Assembly: GCF_040807025.1 (NCBI RefSeq)
Contig: NC_090944.1
Location: forward strand, 123,371,738 to 123,435,737
DNA length: 64,000 bases
Reading direction: 5' to 3'
DNA from: Struthio camelus
Taxonomy: Eukaryota; Chordata; Aves; Struthioniformes; Struthionidae
Shown: positions 1 through 12,900 of the stretch, piece after piece
Layout of the letters: each line of letters begins with the position of its first letter
Numbering within the stretch: the stretch's first letter is position 1
The notes under the pieces: model-generated
What the model was told of the DNA's origin: nothing
Seen by the model: only the letters and a program-made list of their open reading frames with translations
The model's database searches: none
Translations under genes and position numbers: made by a program

Positions 1-140
1 CACTATACTGTAAATGGTGGCTGGAGTTTTGTAAGAAATCAGTATTGAAGTTCTTTCTTTGTCGTAGTGTTTTGCTCAAAAAGGAACAGCTAGAATAGTT
101 ACTAACTTGTAGAAGTCTACAAAACATGTAACACTGTTAC

Positions 141-274
141 CTTTCTTCAATTCTATTCTTATCCATAAGTGGCTGTTTGATCCACTGATTAACTAGTCTT
201 TGTCCTTGAGGGGTTCTGCATTTATTCAGTAAACCAGCTAGTGACTGTGCAGTATTAGCATTTTCCACAGAACT
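141..274 (-). CDS. MSH2: MSH2 coding exon 6
   Basis: 134 nt, the human length, with a TTTTCAG acceptor and an AAG|GTAACA donor. It encodes [19 protein letters not shown] and [18 protein letters not shown]. Positions 1-140 are the start of intron 6. Confidence 0.95.
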
Positions 275-3200
275 CTGAAAAGGAAAAAAGAGTTAGTGAA
301 CACTATTGACCACCGAATGGCACCCAACTTTGTTACCTACGAACAGATCAGAGTGTTTTCTGAGTTCACTTGGCATCCATAAAAAAACGCAAATTAAACA
401 GCATGGCACTGAAGCAGTTACACTGTGATCCAAGGAACACGGCAAGCAAGGAATAGGTTCGTCTATTTTGATATTAGCCGCTTGAATAGAAAAAGTGAAA
501 ACGCAGCTAGACATTTCGTAGCTTGTCCTTCGACTAGGAAAGGTAGACTTGTACCAAGGACAGCACTGTATCAATATGAGAAACTGCAGAATCCGAGCAA
601 GCATCAGAAAGTAGTCTAGTTACCTGTCAGTCTCCCAAGCTTCTTAAAACCATTTGTGTTACAATTGACATTGGTGTTTTATACAGGGATAACCTACTGC
701 AGCATGTCCAAGTTAAACGGCTATGGTTTCCAACGGTCTTATATAATCAACTGCATCTGTTGCACCATCAGAACTTCACCTGTACGCTTCACAGAATGAC
801 TCAAAATATCTTGCCTCTGGCTTCAGCGCCTGCCCAAAAACCTCCACAGAGACAGCCTGACATGCAGGCCATAACACAGCTTCCTGCTGCATAGCAACCT
901 CCCCCTGTTCTGAAGCGTACAACAGCCCATGGGGACAGGCAAGGCAGTGACACTTTACACCTGCGAGAACTTACGAAGGGAAGTAGCTAAGGCGGCATCA
1001 AAATTCCTAGAACACCTCCATAAAACCAGGGAAGAGGTCTAACTTCTGTTTCATTCCCCAGAGTGGCAAAGAATCAGGAAATAAAGCAATGAAGACAGAA
1101 CACCTTTCCCCAGGTTTAACTACCAGTTCAGATGCTAAGTAAATACCATTTTTCCCCCAAGAAATCCCTCCACGGTAAACAGGACCGTGTTTGTGATTTC
1201 TTCCAAAAAGCCTGAAATTCATGCAGACTAGGTCCAAGCAAGGATCACGAAGCAGGATTTGCCAATATGAAAACAAAAAAGGTTGATGCACAACTGTATC
1301 AGCACACCACTGTGAGTCCAGCTTTTCCTACGACTACGGGGGTGGGGGGAAACAGGTGCGGTAGAAGTTTGGGAAGACTGGTAACCTGCTTGAATTTGAA
1401 GAAAGTGCACATAAGAAGTGAAACTGATACTGCCCAGTTAACATGCTATGGTGCATTATTAAATTCTGTCCTGTTCACTGCTCTGCCTCCTGCAGTTTGC
1501 AACCAGCCTGCCCTTTCCATCACTAACAGCAGTGCTCCTGGAATAGGCTTCCTCTTCCCCTAGTACTAATTCAGACTATTTCCTTTTCCAGAAACAGCAC
1601 TACTGTAGAAAATAACTGTGCTTCGGAGTTTCCTATCATACCACATATCTGTGGAGCTCTCCTCCTCCCCGCCTGGGTCTGCTCCTGCCACTGGAGCTGT
1701 GAACTTCTTTGTCCCTAGCTAAAAACAAGGATAGACAAAGCACGGCCTCCAGGGCTTAGCCAGACTCTTCAGCAGGTACAACCATAAAGTACTTTAAGGC
1801 TCTTCCCACATCTGCATTCTACATGCAGGCACTGGTTTATGATCACTTCCTACCTCTCTCATGAACTTCTCTTCTACATTCAAAGCTTGCTTGCAACAAA
1901 AAAGCCTGTAACAGTGGCCAACAGCGATTCTGAAAGTTACAGTATAGAGGACAGCTTAAAAGAAAGCTGAAAAATAAGTCATCACCTACCAGGATCTGAG
2001 GAGCTTTGATTGGGATGTCAGGTTGTTACTTATCAAGCAACTAAGCAAGTATATTGCAAAATGCTTACCAATTCAAATGTGTATTTCTTACCTGGAAAAG
2101 GTTGAGGGCTTGGACAGCTGCATTATCTAGAACCATATATTGACTAAGATCAAAAGTAGTCAGTTCAAATTGTCCGAAATTAGACTCATCCGACAGCAAC
2201 TCTAAAAACTTGATAACAGCTGACAAAGATGAAATGGCAACCTGAAGTTAAAAAAAAAAAAATTCTTGTCAGACCTATTCTTGAACCACGAATCTTTTGA
2301 TAAATGGACCTTTCAAATTACAAAAGATACAATCAAAAAAGATCTGAGCCATGTCCCTGCTGGAACTGACACACAGGACTCATCTTGTTTCACAAGACTT
2401 TGTCTTCGCAGGGACGTTCTAGGGCACTACACCTTCTTTCTAGGGAGGTGCAAGAACAACAAGCTAGACATTTGCATAATCTGATATAACAAAATGAGAT
2501 GCAAAGTACACACCTTGCCAGCTTTCCAAAGCTGTTATCACTATGTTTTGGGCTAAGGAACTCAAACAAGTTATTGCAGATAAACGGGATATCACATATC
2601 ATCTGAAGACATGGTTTCAGGGTTAGCTTTCAGCCACAGCCAAGGAACTGATCTGGCACACTGCACAGCCTTACAAATGCTAGTGCCAGCACAAAAGAGA
2701 AAGAACATGACTGACTTGTTTAGTGGTAACAGACTACAAACAATTTTACCGTGTTATGAAATCACACATTAAGGGAGAATAACTCCACTGGTTCTCATTG
2801 CAAATGCAAGGTACAATGAAAGACGTTTTAAAACAAATTAAAACATGTTATCTCAAGCAGATTACCTCTTGTTTACAGCTGACTAAGGACAAACACGCTC
2901 AGTTGACATGCGGGCGCTAAATCATATGTTTGAACCATAAGATGACACAAAACCCAAAAATACTAGCATAAACAGTACTTTGTTTCCAGATATGAGACTC
3001 TCTCCCATCATACGAAATAATTAAAGGATCGCATTTCAGTCTTTAGGCTAGAAAGATTATGAATAGGAAGTACAGTGAGTTTGCTTACCAGAATTTAGCA
3101 TTTTGAAGAAATAAGCGAAGGTTTTTTTGGTTTTTTTCCAGAGGCCTCCTAAATCCTACCTCAACATAAAGACCCAAGGGCAGCAGGACTGCTGAACACT

Positions 3201-4295
3201 TCAGCAAGAAACACAGCTTGATATATCATGGGCTGTACAGAGTACATTCACAGAAGCATGTGAACACAGTATAAATTGGACCAGGAAGGGTAGAGGATGT
3301 CAGCTCACAACAGAGGCGCACATCACTCATCTTTTTAAAAAAAAAAAAAAAAAAAAAGTCCATGGACCCAAATAGTGCTCTGCACTAACCTGCTTTTCCA
3401 TCTCTGGCAATGCTGCACTATTCGTTTGTTCTTCTTTTTTTGACTTTAACAATCGATTGAGATCCTGAACAATATCTTTTGTTGTGAACTCTGCCTTCTT
3501 TCTGTCTGTAATCAGGATTCCTCCTCTCTGAATGACCTGTTGTGCATAAACATATATAGTTATTACTTTCAATTTTCAGGGGATGGACATTCGCCCCTTA
3601 GAAGTAAACCCCAAAGATGCACATTTATTTAAGGCAAGGCTGCACAGAGAAAGACAGACAGGATTTTACCCTTACCACAGCTTTCGCCAATTCAAATGCA
3701 AGCGAGTCAACAGAGGAATAATACATTCTGGATACAGAAACCAAAATTTCTTCAAGTTCACAAATCAGTCCTTCATTTTTCTACAAATCATGGAGCCTAG
3801 GCAATAAGCTAGGGATACAGCTTTTTAGATAATGTTTCGTCTAAACATAAGCCACGAGGCCATGGTCACAGACAATTCTCTTACTTGTCGCAGTTTTCCC
3901 ATCTCTCCAGCAGTCTCTCCTCCTGGTAGCACACACTCCTTAGGTCCTAGCTGAACCAGTAGAGCTTCAAGGTTTGAGAACTGATCATTATCTGGAAACT
4001 CACAGACACTCAATTTTCTTAGTGTACTATCAACATATCCCACTCCAACTACTCTTTGTCCATCAGTAGTAGACAGCTTCACCCCCACAACCCCAATGGC
4101 AGTTGACATGTCGTTGTTGGCAAAGAGAACTTCCTCAAACTGGGCGAGGTTTCCTGGAGAACCCTATTAAAGAAAGATATATATTGTTTAAAATAATGCT
4201 TGTGTGAGCATGCACAGGTGCACATACTTTTTTTTTTAAAGGATATCAATGAATAGAATTAAGTAACAAATACTCTGCTAGTAGAAAATGTACAG

Positions 4296-4328
<33 letters not shown>

Positions 4329-7300
4329 CATTAAGATTACACCTATCATCTACACCAAGTCAACGATCTCGGGCTTCCTTAATCTCCCAACCCAGGGCAA
4401 ATATATAGGACGAGCCCCTCCTGCCCTAGAACAGTAGAAAACAAAGATCTATAACAGATCACATGATTTATCATCACCAACGGCAGTCCCTGAGAATCCC
4501 TGAGACCCAAAGGGAGAAAAATTGTACCTTGTATGCCAAATACCAGTCATTTTCTTTGGTAGATTTACTCCCTGCTCTGTTCTTGTAAACTTCGACTCTG
4601 TAATGACGAACCAGAAGCAGATCTCTCACAAACGATTCAAAGTTCATTTTACTAAGCACAACACTTTCCAGTTTCTGATTTCCTACAAGAAAAAAAAAAA
4701 GATACCTGCATTATTAATAACGTTTATTCTTTGTTACCACAATCCTCAGGAAACAGAGTTAACAGTCTACAGAAATGGTGTCATACCGATAGTGAATAAA
4801 GCAAGCATGTAAAATCCATGAAACAAGACAAAAAACACTCAGCTGATTAACGTTAAGAACACACCCTATCCAAATAAAAAGCAATGTTCATTTCCAAATT
4901 TCACTCATTTTATACATGTGTACGTAAAAAGATCAGCTCCTCTCACCCTTCTTGTCTTCTTACAATATTCCTTATTTGTTTTTCTAACTTATCTTTTATA
5001 TCTTTTAATCTAGTGAGCAGTGGAAACAAACGACAGGTCTTCTTTCTTGATAACCCGCTTGCTTTCCTGGATAAGCCACATCTGTCAATGAACACACAAA
5101 ACAGCCTGTCACTGTACTCACTCCGAAGATGGCGAAGACATCTCCCTAGTGCCATGGAAAAAAATATATTCTGTAAATACATTCTAAGCACAAGAAAGTT
5201 TACATTAAAACCAATTTAGTGGGCGTATAGTTGGTAAACTTCTTGCTTTTGCACCTACAAAGATGCAGGCAGACGGAATAGCTGAGCAAATTTAATTCTT
5301 TACAACTGCCAAGAGGAGCAGTACCACTTCCACCTCCCTACCTCTCGTGCCACCTCTGGGACCAACCTAACCACAGAATAAGATGACTCCATTACTAACC
5401 TACCCAGCTGAAAATGCCGGTTGTTTTGTTTTCTGCCAGATCAGCAAACTGAGTTAATTCAGAGTGGACTGAGTCCGTAAGAGCTATAAGACATAAAAGG
5501 CAAGGACTCGCAATGGATAGGGATCATCACATCTCTCTTTTCAGCGGCATCTGCTAGTTTAGCTATCCAAGTAGGCATTCCTCACACTTGAGATTTTACA
5601 TACACCTTTATGTACAACATATAGATTTGTTTATCAGGCTGGACACTGTCTGTAAGACATCATTTTGAGCAGGGCTTTTTTTTTTTTTTTCCCCCCCCCT
5701 TTGCTCAAAACTCTAGTAACTCATTTTTCAGAAGCAGGTATGAAATTAAGCCCACATAAGTAGATTCTCTTTGCCAGTGCAGAGTTGTCCAATACAACAC
5801 AATTTTTTTTCTTATATGTGACTAAGAATACACTGGCTGCAGACAAAGAAGGCATATGTGTGATTCAAAATCCTTCCTGAAAGCAAAAAAATTAGTTTTA
5901 TGTTGACTTTCAATTCGATATTCTAGATAAGGCTATAGTCTGCAGTACTTTAAAATGCGAGTTGATAATCACAGGCTTGTACCTGCAAAGTGATTCCTTT
6001 TAAATTAAATTCAGAAACTATACCAATGCACGCGCTTCTAGTCTGGAAGATATTATTTCAAATCCTAGGCTTGAAACCATCAAGCTCTACAAGTCCTCCG
6101 CAAAATATTTCCTTAGTTCCTAGCCCATCACTTGCACAAAAAGGTGAAAAGCATGAGAATACCATAGCAAGAGATAAATAAAATGCAATAGGGGGAGGGG
6201 AGGAAAAAAAAAAAAAACAAAACTTATGCATTACATAATTAAATATGCTATTCACTGCTGCAGGCCATCATGAGTATAATAGCAGCCAATAACAGAAACT
6301 CCACATATTTTCATTTTACCATTGCTAAGCAGTTATCTGCACTATAGAACTATGTAAATCCAGCCTTCAGTTATCACAGAAAGTGTCACGCGATTCTTTT
6401 CATAGAGCTCTACCAATGGTCTGAAAAAGTGTTATTAGCTGCTGTTAATGTATGCAATAAGTTGTGTTTAATTAGTTACACACATCTGATAGTCCTGCAA
6501 TAAGCTTATGTCAGGAGAAGTACATATGCAGAATCATGCTTTCTGCTGTAGATACCTTCCTACGTTTGTACACCTACATCTGTCACGCACATCCTGTTCA
6601 GAACGGGTACTAGTCATCATTTCAAAGCAGCAAGAGCTTGAAGAATTCAGATTTGCATTCTATTATGCGTCCTTTGAAGCAGCAACGAATCACAGCAGAC
6701 CTCGAAATCGAGAGACCGCCTAGTGTCTTCCTTCCTACGCTTATCAGCACAGGAAACAAGAGCACAGATTACTCCAGCTATTCTCAGCAATACACATAGC
6801 ACACGCTTCAGCAGCTCAGTACCTCTAAGCAGTTATATAATTGCCTAGAGCATAAAAGAGGAGAGCAGCGTCTCTTACCACAAAGAGGTACCTCTCTCTG
6901 AAAACCGACGCCTAAGATACCTTATTTTAAAGGAACATACAAAACGCAACAAAGGAACGTGAAAAGCAGCGTACCAGCCCGAGTTACACCACCGCAGGCC
7001 TTACCCTTGAGAGCACAGCAACGCTGCACCCGCTGCCCCAAAGCGGCTCCTGTCGGGGCATCTAGCACACAGCCACACACACACACGGGCTCACGCCTCT
7101 CTCCCCCTCAGCACCCGCTCCGCGCCGGTGGGACCGCCGCTCCCCCTCGGCCGCTCCCCACACGAGGCCGAGCGCCCGGCCCCGAACGGCGCCCCCGCGG
7201 CAAGGCCTCAAGCGGCGAACCCAAGCGGCCGGTGGAGCCCCCGGGCCCGCTAACGCCCGCCGCCTCCCCGGCTCCCGGGCCGCGGCCGCGTAAGCAGGAC

Positions 7301-7550
7301 AAGGAGGGCCAGGGCCGCGCGCACACCCACCCGGTGCCCCCGCCAGCTGGCGGATAACGGCGCGGGTGCGGAAGAGCTCCCGTGCGGCCAGCTGCGCGTC
7401 GCCGCCGTGCACCGTGTAGTAGTCGCCGCGCTCGAAGAAGCGCACGGTGGTGTCGGGCTTGTCGGGCAGCGAGAGCACGGCGCGCACGAAGCCCGCCTCG
7501 GCGCCCGCACCCTCGGGCCACACGGCCTCCCGCGCCGGCTCCACCGCCAT
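141..7550 (-). CDS. MSH2: MSH2, DNA mismatch repair protein (5' part: coding exons 1-6)
   Basis: MSH2 pairs with MSH6 (MutS-alpha) or MSH3 (MutS-beta) in the nucleus to recognise mismatches and insertion/deletion loops. Six exons were read on the minus strand. Exons 2-6 are 155, 279, 147, 150 and 134 nt, the human exon lengths as I recall them; exon 1 has 220 nt against 211 in human, giving three extra N-terminal residues. Together they encode 361 complete codons plus 2 nt. That covers the MutS domain I (mismatch-binding fold), the connector domain II and the start of the lever domain III. Recognisable segments are AVEPAREA at the N-terminus, [22 protein letters not shown] and [16 protein letters not shown]. 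The ATP-binding and clamp exons lie off the left edge. The start ATG has A at -3 and G at +4. EPCAM lies upstream on the same strand, as in mammals. No frameshift or premature stop was seen. Confidence 0.97.
275..2091. other. MSH2 introns (largest: 1, 4 and 5)
   Basis: This is intron 5. Intron 1 (4683-7330), intron 4 (2242-3389), intron 2 (4164-4527) and intron 3 (3537-3884) complete the set. They contain homopolymer runs but no further exon, RNA gene or repeat that I can recognise. The short open frames in them lack splice context and protein similarity. Confidence 0.7.
2092..2241 (-). CDS. MSH2: MSH2 coding exon 5
   Basis: 150 nt, the human length, with an AACTTCAG acceptor and a CAG|GTAAGA donor. 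It encodes [19 protein letters not shown] and VQALNLFQ. The acceptor is preceded by a T run (A run on the plus strand) as in the human gene, where this region is a known mononucleotide tract. Confidence 0.95.
3390..3536 (-). CDS. MSH2: MSH2 coding exon 4
   Basis: 147 nt, the human length, with a GTTAGT donor. It encodes [17 protein letters not shown] and ALPEMEKQ. A short A/T homopolymer run lies just past the donor. Confidence 0.96.
3885..4163 (-). CDS. MSH2: MSH2 coding exon 3
   Basis: 279 nt, the human length. It begins [14 protein letters not shown] and ends GEMGKLRQ at a GTAAGA donor. It carries the connector-domain core IGVVGVKLS and [11 protein letters not shown]. Confidence 0.96.
4297..4323. 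repeat. Poly-T run in MSH2 intron 2
   Basis: An uninterrupted run of about 27 T on the plus strand (A on the coding strand), a candidate mononucleotide microsatellite inside a mismatch-repair gene. Confidence 0.9.
4528..4682 (-). CDS. MSH2: MSH2 coding exon 2
   Basis: It lies between a TTTTCTTGTAG acceptor and an AAG|GTACAA donor. The 155 nt match the human exon length. It encodes [19 protein letters not shown] and ENDWYLAYK, part of the mismatch-binding domain. Confidence 0.96.
7331..7550 (-). CDS. MSH2: MSH2 coding exon 1
   Basis: It starts at an ATG in good context and ends in phase 1 at a GTGGGT donor. It encodes 73 residues plus one base, including [20 protein letters not shown] and GDYYTVHG, which align with the human N-terminus. 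Confidence 0.93.
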
Positions 7551-7744
7551 GCTGCTGCTTCTGCCGCTGCCACCGCCGCCTCCCGCCAACGACCGCTAAC
7601 GGCCGCCGCCGCGCGAGAGCGGCGCCACCCAATGGCCGCGTGGCCCGCGGAGCACGTGACGCCCGCCCCGCCCCTGTAAAGCGTCGGGGGCGAGGCGCCC
7701 GCGGCCTTGAGGGCGCGCGGGCGGGGCCTCCTCGCGCGCCCTGT

Positions 7745-7758
7745 GCTGCCATGGCAAC
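7745..7758. promoter_or_regulatory. RFX X-box-like palindrome upstream of MSH2
   Basis: GCTGCCATGGCAAC matches the palindromic RFX-family X-box GTTGCCATGGCAAC at 13 of 14 positions. It lies about 195 bp upstream of the MSH2 ATG. Binding is inferred from the motif only. Confidence 0.55.
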
Positions 7759-8012
7759 GGCGCCGCTCAGCCCCGCCCGAGGCTCGGTCCCGGGCCCACC
7801 GGCCCCGCAGGGCCAAGTTTAGCACTGACAACCATACGTGTGTGGAAGTCATGGGTTTGTTTTTATACACAGCCTAATGGCGTAGAAAAGTCGAAGTACT
7901 TAGGCCTTCCCCTGCCCGGTGGCTGGGCCTGCCTCTTCCAGGCGGGGGACAGCCCTGTCTCCAAGTACGGAGCACCCCTCTGCTGAACACATCCCAGTCT
8001 CTTCCTCTGCAT

Positions 8013-8033
8013 CCCCCCCCCCCCCCCCCCCCC
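8013..8033. repeat. Poly-C run, 21 nt
   Basis: Uninterrupted run of 21 C. Such tracts are error-prone in sequencing, so its exact length is uncertain. Confidence 0.9.
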
Positions 8034-9843
8034 GTGGCAAGACTCCCCCTCTTCCTCCCAGACAAGGGTAGTTTAGCTTCAATATCAACAAAACTAAATA
8101 AATCTCATCTGATCTCTTTTTGTTTGGCCAGAGACAACGGATATTTTCTGCACTGTATCTTGTAAAGCCTCAAAGTGCAACAGTAGAAACCGAATTCCAT
8201 AAAACAAGTCTTCTGGATTGTGAAAAGGCAGTTTTTACTCTGTTTTCGCTACAAGGTTGACCGTTCTGTTTCATTGCTTTTTTGTTTAACTAAGACAAGC
8301 CCCAGGTTCTTTCTGAACTGTAATTCCAATAGCAAAATAAGCAGTGATATTATTCGATAATTTCCAAAGTCTGATCCTGCAATAAACCTTGTTTATTTCC
8401 CACATAGCGTCACAAAGTGACACCTCTATCAAAACACATTTTGGACAGAGCAGAATTCACTCTGTTTAATTAAAGTTATAGCTCAAGACCAGCTTTCTCT
8501 ATAAACGCTACGCTTTCTCTTGAATTCTGAGTTTCGAGCTGGCAGTGGCCCGCTATGGTAACAGGGAGCGTTTCAGTCAGCCATGGCCCTCCGCAGCCCC
8601 TCTAGGCAGGAGAAAAGGGGCTGAAGGTGCCAGCCAGGCCAGGTCTCCTCACTTGGAAAAAAACACCTCGCCTTAACTTTCCACACCAAACCCATGGCCC
8701 TGCGCCGGCAACCTCGGCTCTCTCCTCTACGCTGCCGCTAGCAGCCCCTTACAAAAGTGCCCAGTTTTTATCAGTTCGCAAAGGTGTCTTCTTTCCGAAC
8801 CGCACCTCAGGACTAAGCCACCACCCAATAAACCACTTCTGCAACAAAGACGCATCATGAATACATTCCTCCCTGAAAAACGTCCATGTTATAGCTGAGG
8901 TTCCGCTCACAACTCGCCAGAAATAGAGACACGCCACGTCCACAACGGCCAAAACCCAGCGGCCAGAAGGGCCGGGCCCGCCGAGCCCCTCACCCTGCTG
9001 GCAGGCAGGCCGCATCCTGCCCCTCTCCGGGCCCAGAGACACCCATCTCCTCGCAGGGGGCCGCTCTGAGCCCCCGACTTGGGTCTCTCCTTAACCCTGC
9101 CGAGGAAGAAGCAAAGTATGAAGCCGCTAGAGCTTCGGCAGCTTTGCGGTAGCCAAAGATCTCCCTCTCCTCCCCTGAGCGGCTGCAGAAACCGCGCCGT
9201 TCCGACAGGGCAATTGGATTCATTTTCAATTTGGGTTAAGTATAACTTTCTTCACTTTCTTTTTTATTATTTTTCAGCAGTGGCTAAAACATCTTGGCTG
9301 ATATTTCCCTCCCCCTAGGTTTTCTGCTTTAGACAGTGCTTGCAATGAAAAATTCAGCCTAAATAATTAGCATTTTGCAAATATATAGGCTTCCGAAAAA
9401 AGCCTGGCTCTCACAATTGCATGTAACCTTACCAAGAGGTGCTAGCACCAGGCCAACCCATATAAAGTACTTTGTGAACAGATGGGATTGCCCCTCTTTG
9501 TACGTACCAATGACTACAGAAAGGCCGATAGATAAGGGAGAAGATAGGGCAAGAAATAAAAAGCGTCCTTGTACAAATGCTTGGGGACTACGTGGGCTCA
9601 AGGGACCTCATTACCGCCTTCAGGAGAGATAACTAACGGCCCGTAAGTTATAATTGCTGCATGCTAAAGCGTTTCATTCTCTCCCCTCTGGGCTGATTAC
9701 ACCCTTTTTCCTTCTATTTGCTCAAGGCAGCTCTGTTGAACCGAAAGGCCCCTGCCTAAATCAGCCGCTAATACTCTTAGGTGTGGTGACCACAGCCCAT
9801 GAAAAATGCATACGTTGTGACACCTGATGTATGAAATGTCATT

Positions 9844-9965
9844 GGATCAATCACCTTTCCTCTGAGCTTCTGCCATTTTCTTTGCCCCATGTGGTTCTTC
9901 TAGGGATCAATCACCTTTCCTCTGAGCTTCTGCCATTTTCTTTGCCCCATGTGGTTCTTCTAGGG
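9844..9965. repeat. Exact 60-bp tandem duplication
   Basis: Two adjacent copies of a 60-bp unit starting GGATCAATCACCTTTCC, at 9844-9903 and 9904-9963, are identical at every position. They are followed by the first two bases of a third. It lies in intergenic DNA and does not interrupt a gene. Confidence 0.95.
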
Positions 9966-12900
9966 CAGCTCAGTGCCCAGGCTGGTCCGCACAGGTGTAA
10001 TTTTGCACCCAGAGCGTTTCCCTGTTTCTGTGCTGGGTTGCTTTGTTATATTGCTGCCAACAGAAGGCTTCCTGCTCTCTCTCTTGCATACCAGGAGTGA
10101 TGAGAATGAGAAGATCGGTGTAATTATTAAGCATGTGGCAGGAGGAAGATGGATGCAATCGCTAGACCTTGATTTTGTTGCTGCCTTATGCTTAACTAGC
10201 GTACACCGGAAAGTTGAAATGTTTTTTTCGATGAAGACATGAAAATAGATGTCCATTAACCACTCTACAGAAAAAAAAAAGAAAGAAAAAGAAATGCTGT
10301 TTCACCAGAGCTTAATTAGTATTCAAGTGTATTCAGTGGCAGCTCTAAAGCTTTTTACCTGGTGAGGATGTCACCAGAAAATTTCATAGTAGGCTTGTGT
10401 GTGTATTTGTGGGCATATATATAGTAACAGAGGTTTAAGAAAATGCTATCGTACAACGTAAGAATAGTATAGATTATTTATTACCAAGTAACATTAATAA
10501 GATTACTTGATAGTATTAACGGCATAAGAGTAGTTGATATATGCTGGAAAACAGAAAATATAGTTGTTAACTTATAGAGGACCTTACAACTTTCTTCTGT
10601 GCACTTTTTTTTCCATGCAGACCACATTGCATGCCTCTGCTACATGGGCACCTGAATGCATGAGGACTCTGCAATGCTTTTGAGGATTAGTAGGGAAAAA
10701 AAAAGGGAACTTGTTGCATGTTGCAACAAGTTGGTATATGCAATGTTATGTGTCACCTCTACCATCACACACCACTTGCTCTTTGCCTGCCACCCTCTCA
10801 CTGCCATGTGTCTGCCACTGCAAGTCATTGTGAACACAGAAGGACAAGGAAAGATTTCAGCCAAGTTTATAAAATGCCCGTGGCGATGGATCCCACTATC
10901 CCCAACATAAGAGCCACCCTACTACATGCATGATTTTCTGCGTGCCCAATAACAATCTTTGTAGTGCTAGAGCTTGGTCTCACCTTGAAGTTGTTAGAAT
11001 TCAACAAATGTCAGCTGTAAAGTCGAGCCAGCGGAGCTGCTAGTGTTTTTAGTCTTTAGAATGTTTTTTTCAGGCTCTTTGAAGCCGTCTGTAATCCAAA
11101 GTCACCGTATATTACGATGACCAAAGTCCAGTAGGTAAAGATGTGAATAAACATGGTTCACAAACAACGTTATTTGTCTTAACAAATTTGTTATATTTGT
11201 TTATGAGAACAAGCGTGCTAATGTCAATAGATTCTACGTAGGCAATACTCCATCTTTTAATCGTGTAGCTGTGGAAACTACACTTACACGGCACTCACGT
11301 ATTTAGAAGAAAGTTTTATAGACTTTATTGGTCGTGCTTTCCCAAATACGTTATCGAGCTCTTCTCTTCAAAAGGAGTCTTTTGTGGTTCTCAGTAACTA
11401 ATTTCACTTTTCCATTTCAGCTTTCCCAGCTATAGAATGAGAATACTACTATTTATCTGTTTATTCCACAGGAGTATTATAAGGAAATGAACAGCACTTT
11501 CAACACATGTTTATGTGCTGTGTGATGTTTATTACATGAAACAACTTGCTCTTTTTCCAAAACAATATCTATACATACACACGTGGATTTTAAAAGCAAA
11601 AAAATCTCCCCACAAAACTCCCTTGTACGTTAATTAAAATGTACCTTTAAAAATCAATGGCATAAAAATTGTTTCCTTCAGCGATAATGTTAATACAGTA
11701 ACACATTACATATATATGTTAGTGTAATAATTTATAAGTGCTAGATTTGCCCACACAAACTCTTTTCTCATGTCGTATGCATGCAGTAAGATAATCATCA
11801 CCACTGGGATTTCTTGTACCGTTTCTGTGGCCACGCCCTCTATCATAAAGGTCACATTCATTCATCCTCAATTTATTTAGTAAATTTCCAATCTATCTTT
11901 CTCATCCTCTATCACAACTGACATTATTTTACATTGAAAGAGAGAAAACACGGTATCAAAACTTCGTGTGGAACATTAAAGAGATTTAAAAAACGTATTC
12001 CTTTGCTGAAGGAACGTAATGAGTTAGACAAATGGAAGCATTAAAATATTTACCTTCTCATAAGTCTGATGCAATGGCTAAGACTGTTTTATGAAGTTCT
12101 TTTGGTGTGTTTCTTTTACAGGAAACGAGGTTTTTAACTTTGCCGAAGTATTTCAAAGTAGTAATACAGAGAACAGAGAATATTTTCATGTTTCATCTCT
12201 CAATATTTTCCCATAGCAATCGATTTTTGCAGCAGTTCACAACTCCTCTAAAGATGTATGAGAAAAAACATCATATGCATAAGTAGAGATGACGCTTTAT
12301 TTGATGTTCATTTGTTTTTTTTCTTTAATTCAATGCATTAGCCTCCTTAAACTATAAAGAAACACAAAACACAAGAAAGCTGCAGGATTCCTGTGCTAGT
12401 TTCTCAACTCTCTTTCCCCTCACTCTTCTGCATATCCCTGTACACACACACATTTATGCAGCTGGACTGTTTCACAAGTGCTATGTTTAGTAAACAGAAC
12501 AAAACAAAAAACAATGCAAAGGTCAACAGAATTACATAAAAAAAAGAAACTGGGGGAAACCTATTATTGAATCAGCTGCGAACACAAGATAACTATTTGC
12601 AGAGCTGAGCAGCATGATGTTTGCAGCATAGTAACTGAGTTTAGAAAGACACATAACACAATCTCTTCAATTGTTAAACTGTCTTCTATTTTCAGTGTAG
12701 TTTCTGTAAACTTTTCTACCCCGTTGGCTAGTTTCATTCAAATTTGACAAAGGAGAAGGTCATATACGACACAGTAAATTGTTGTAAATGTCTAACACGA
12801 AAAGCAGCAATTAGTTAAAAAAAAAAAATCTAAATGTCTTCACCTATTGTGGGGAAAGGAGGGGGAAGAGTTTTCAAACAGCTCCCAGGCGACTCAGCAG

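Larger units (their letters stand above)
6960..7800 (-). promoter_or_regulatory. MSH2: MSH2 CpG-island promoter
   Basis: A block very rich in CpG and G+C covers exon 1, the donor side of intron 1 and about 250 bp upstream of the ATG. Visible motifs upstream of the start are a CCAAT box (reverse for MSH2) near 7629, an E-box CACGTG at 7653-7658, GC boxes (CCCGCCCC) near 7661-7674, and an X-box-like palindrome at 7745-7758. No TATA box is evident, as usual for housekeeping repair genes. The transcription start was not determined. Confidence 0.8.

Noticed and set aside
7062-7822. Several long overlapping open frames on both strands around the MSH2 promoter
   Set aside because: They are shadows of a stop-poor CpG island. 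Only the minus-strand frame from 7550 matches MSH2.
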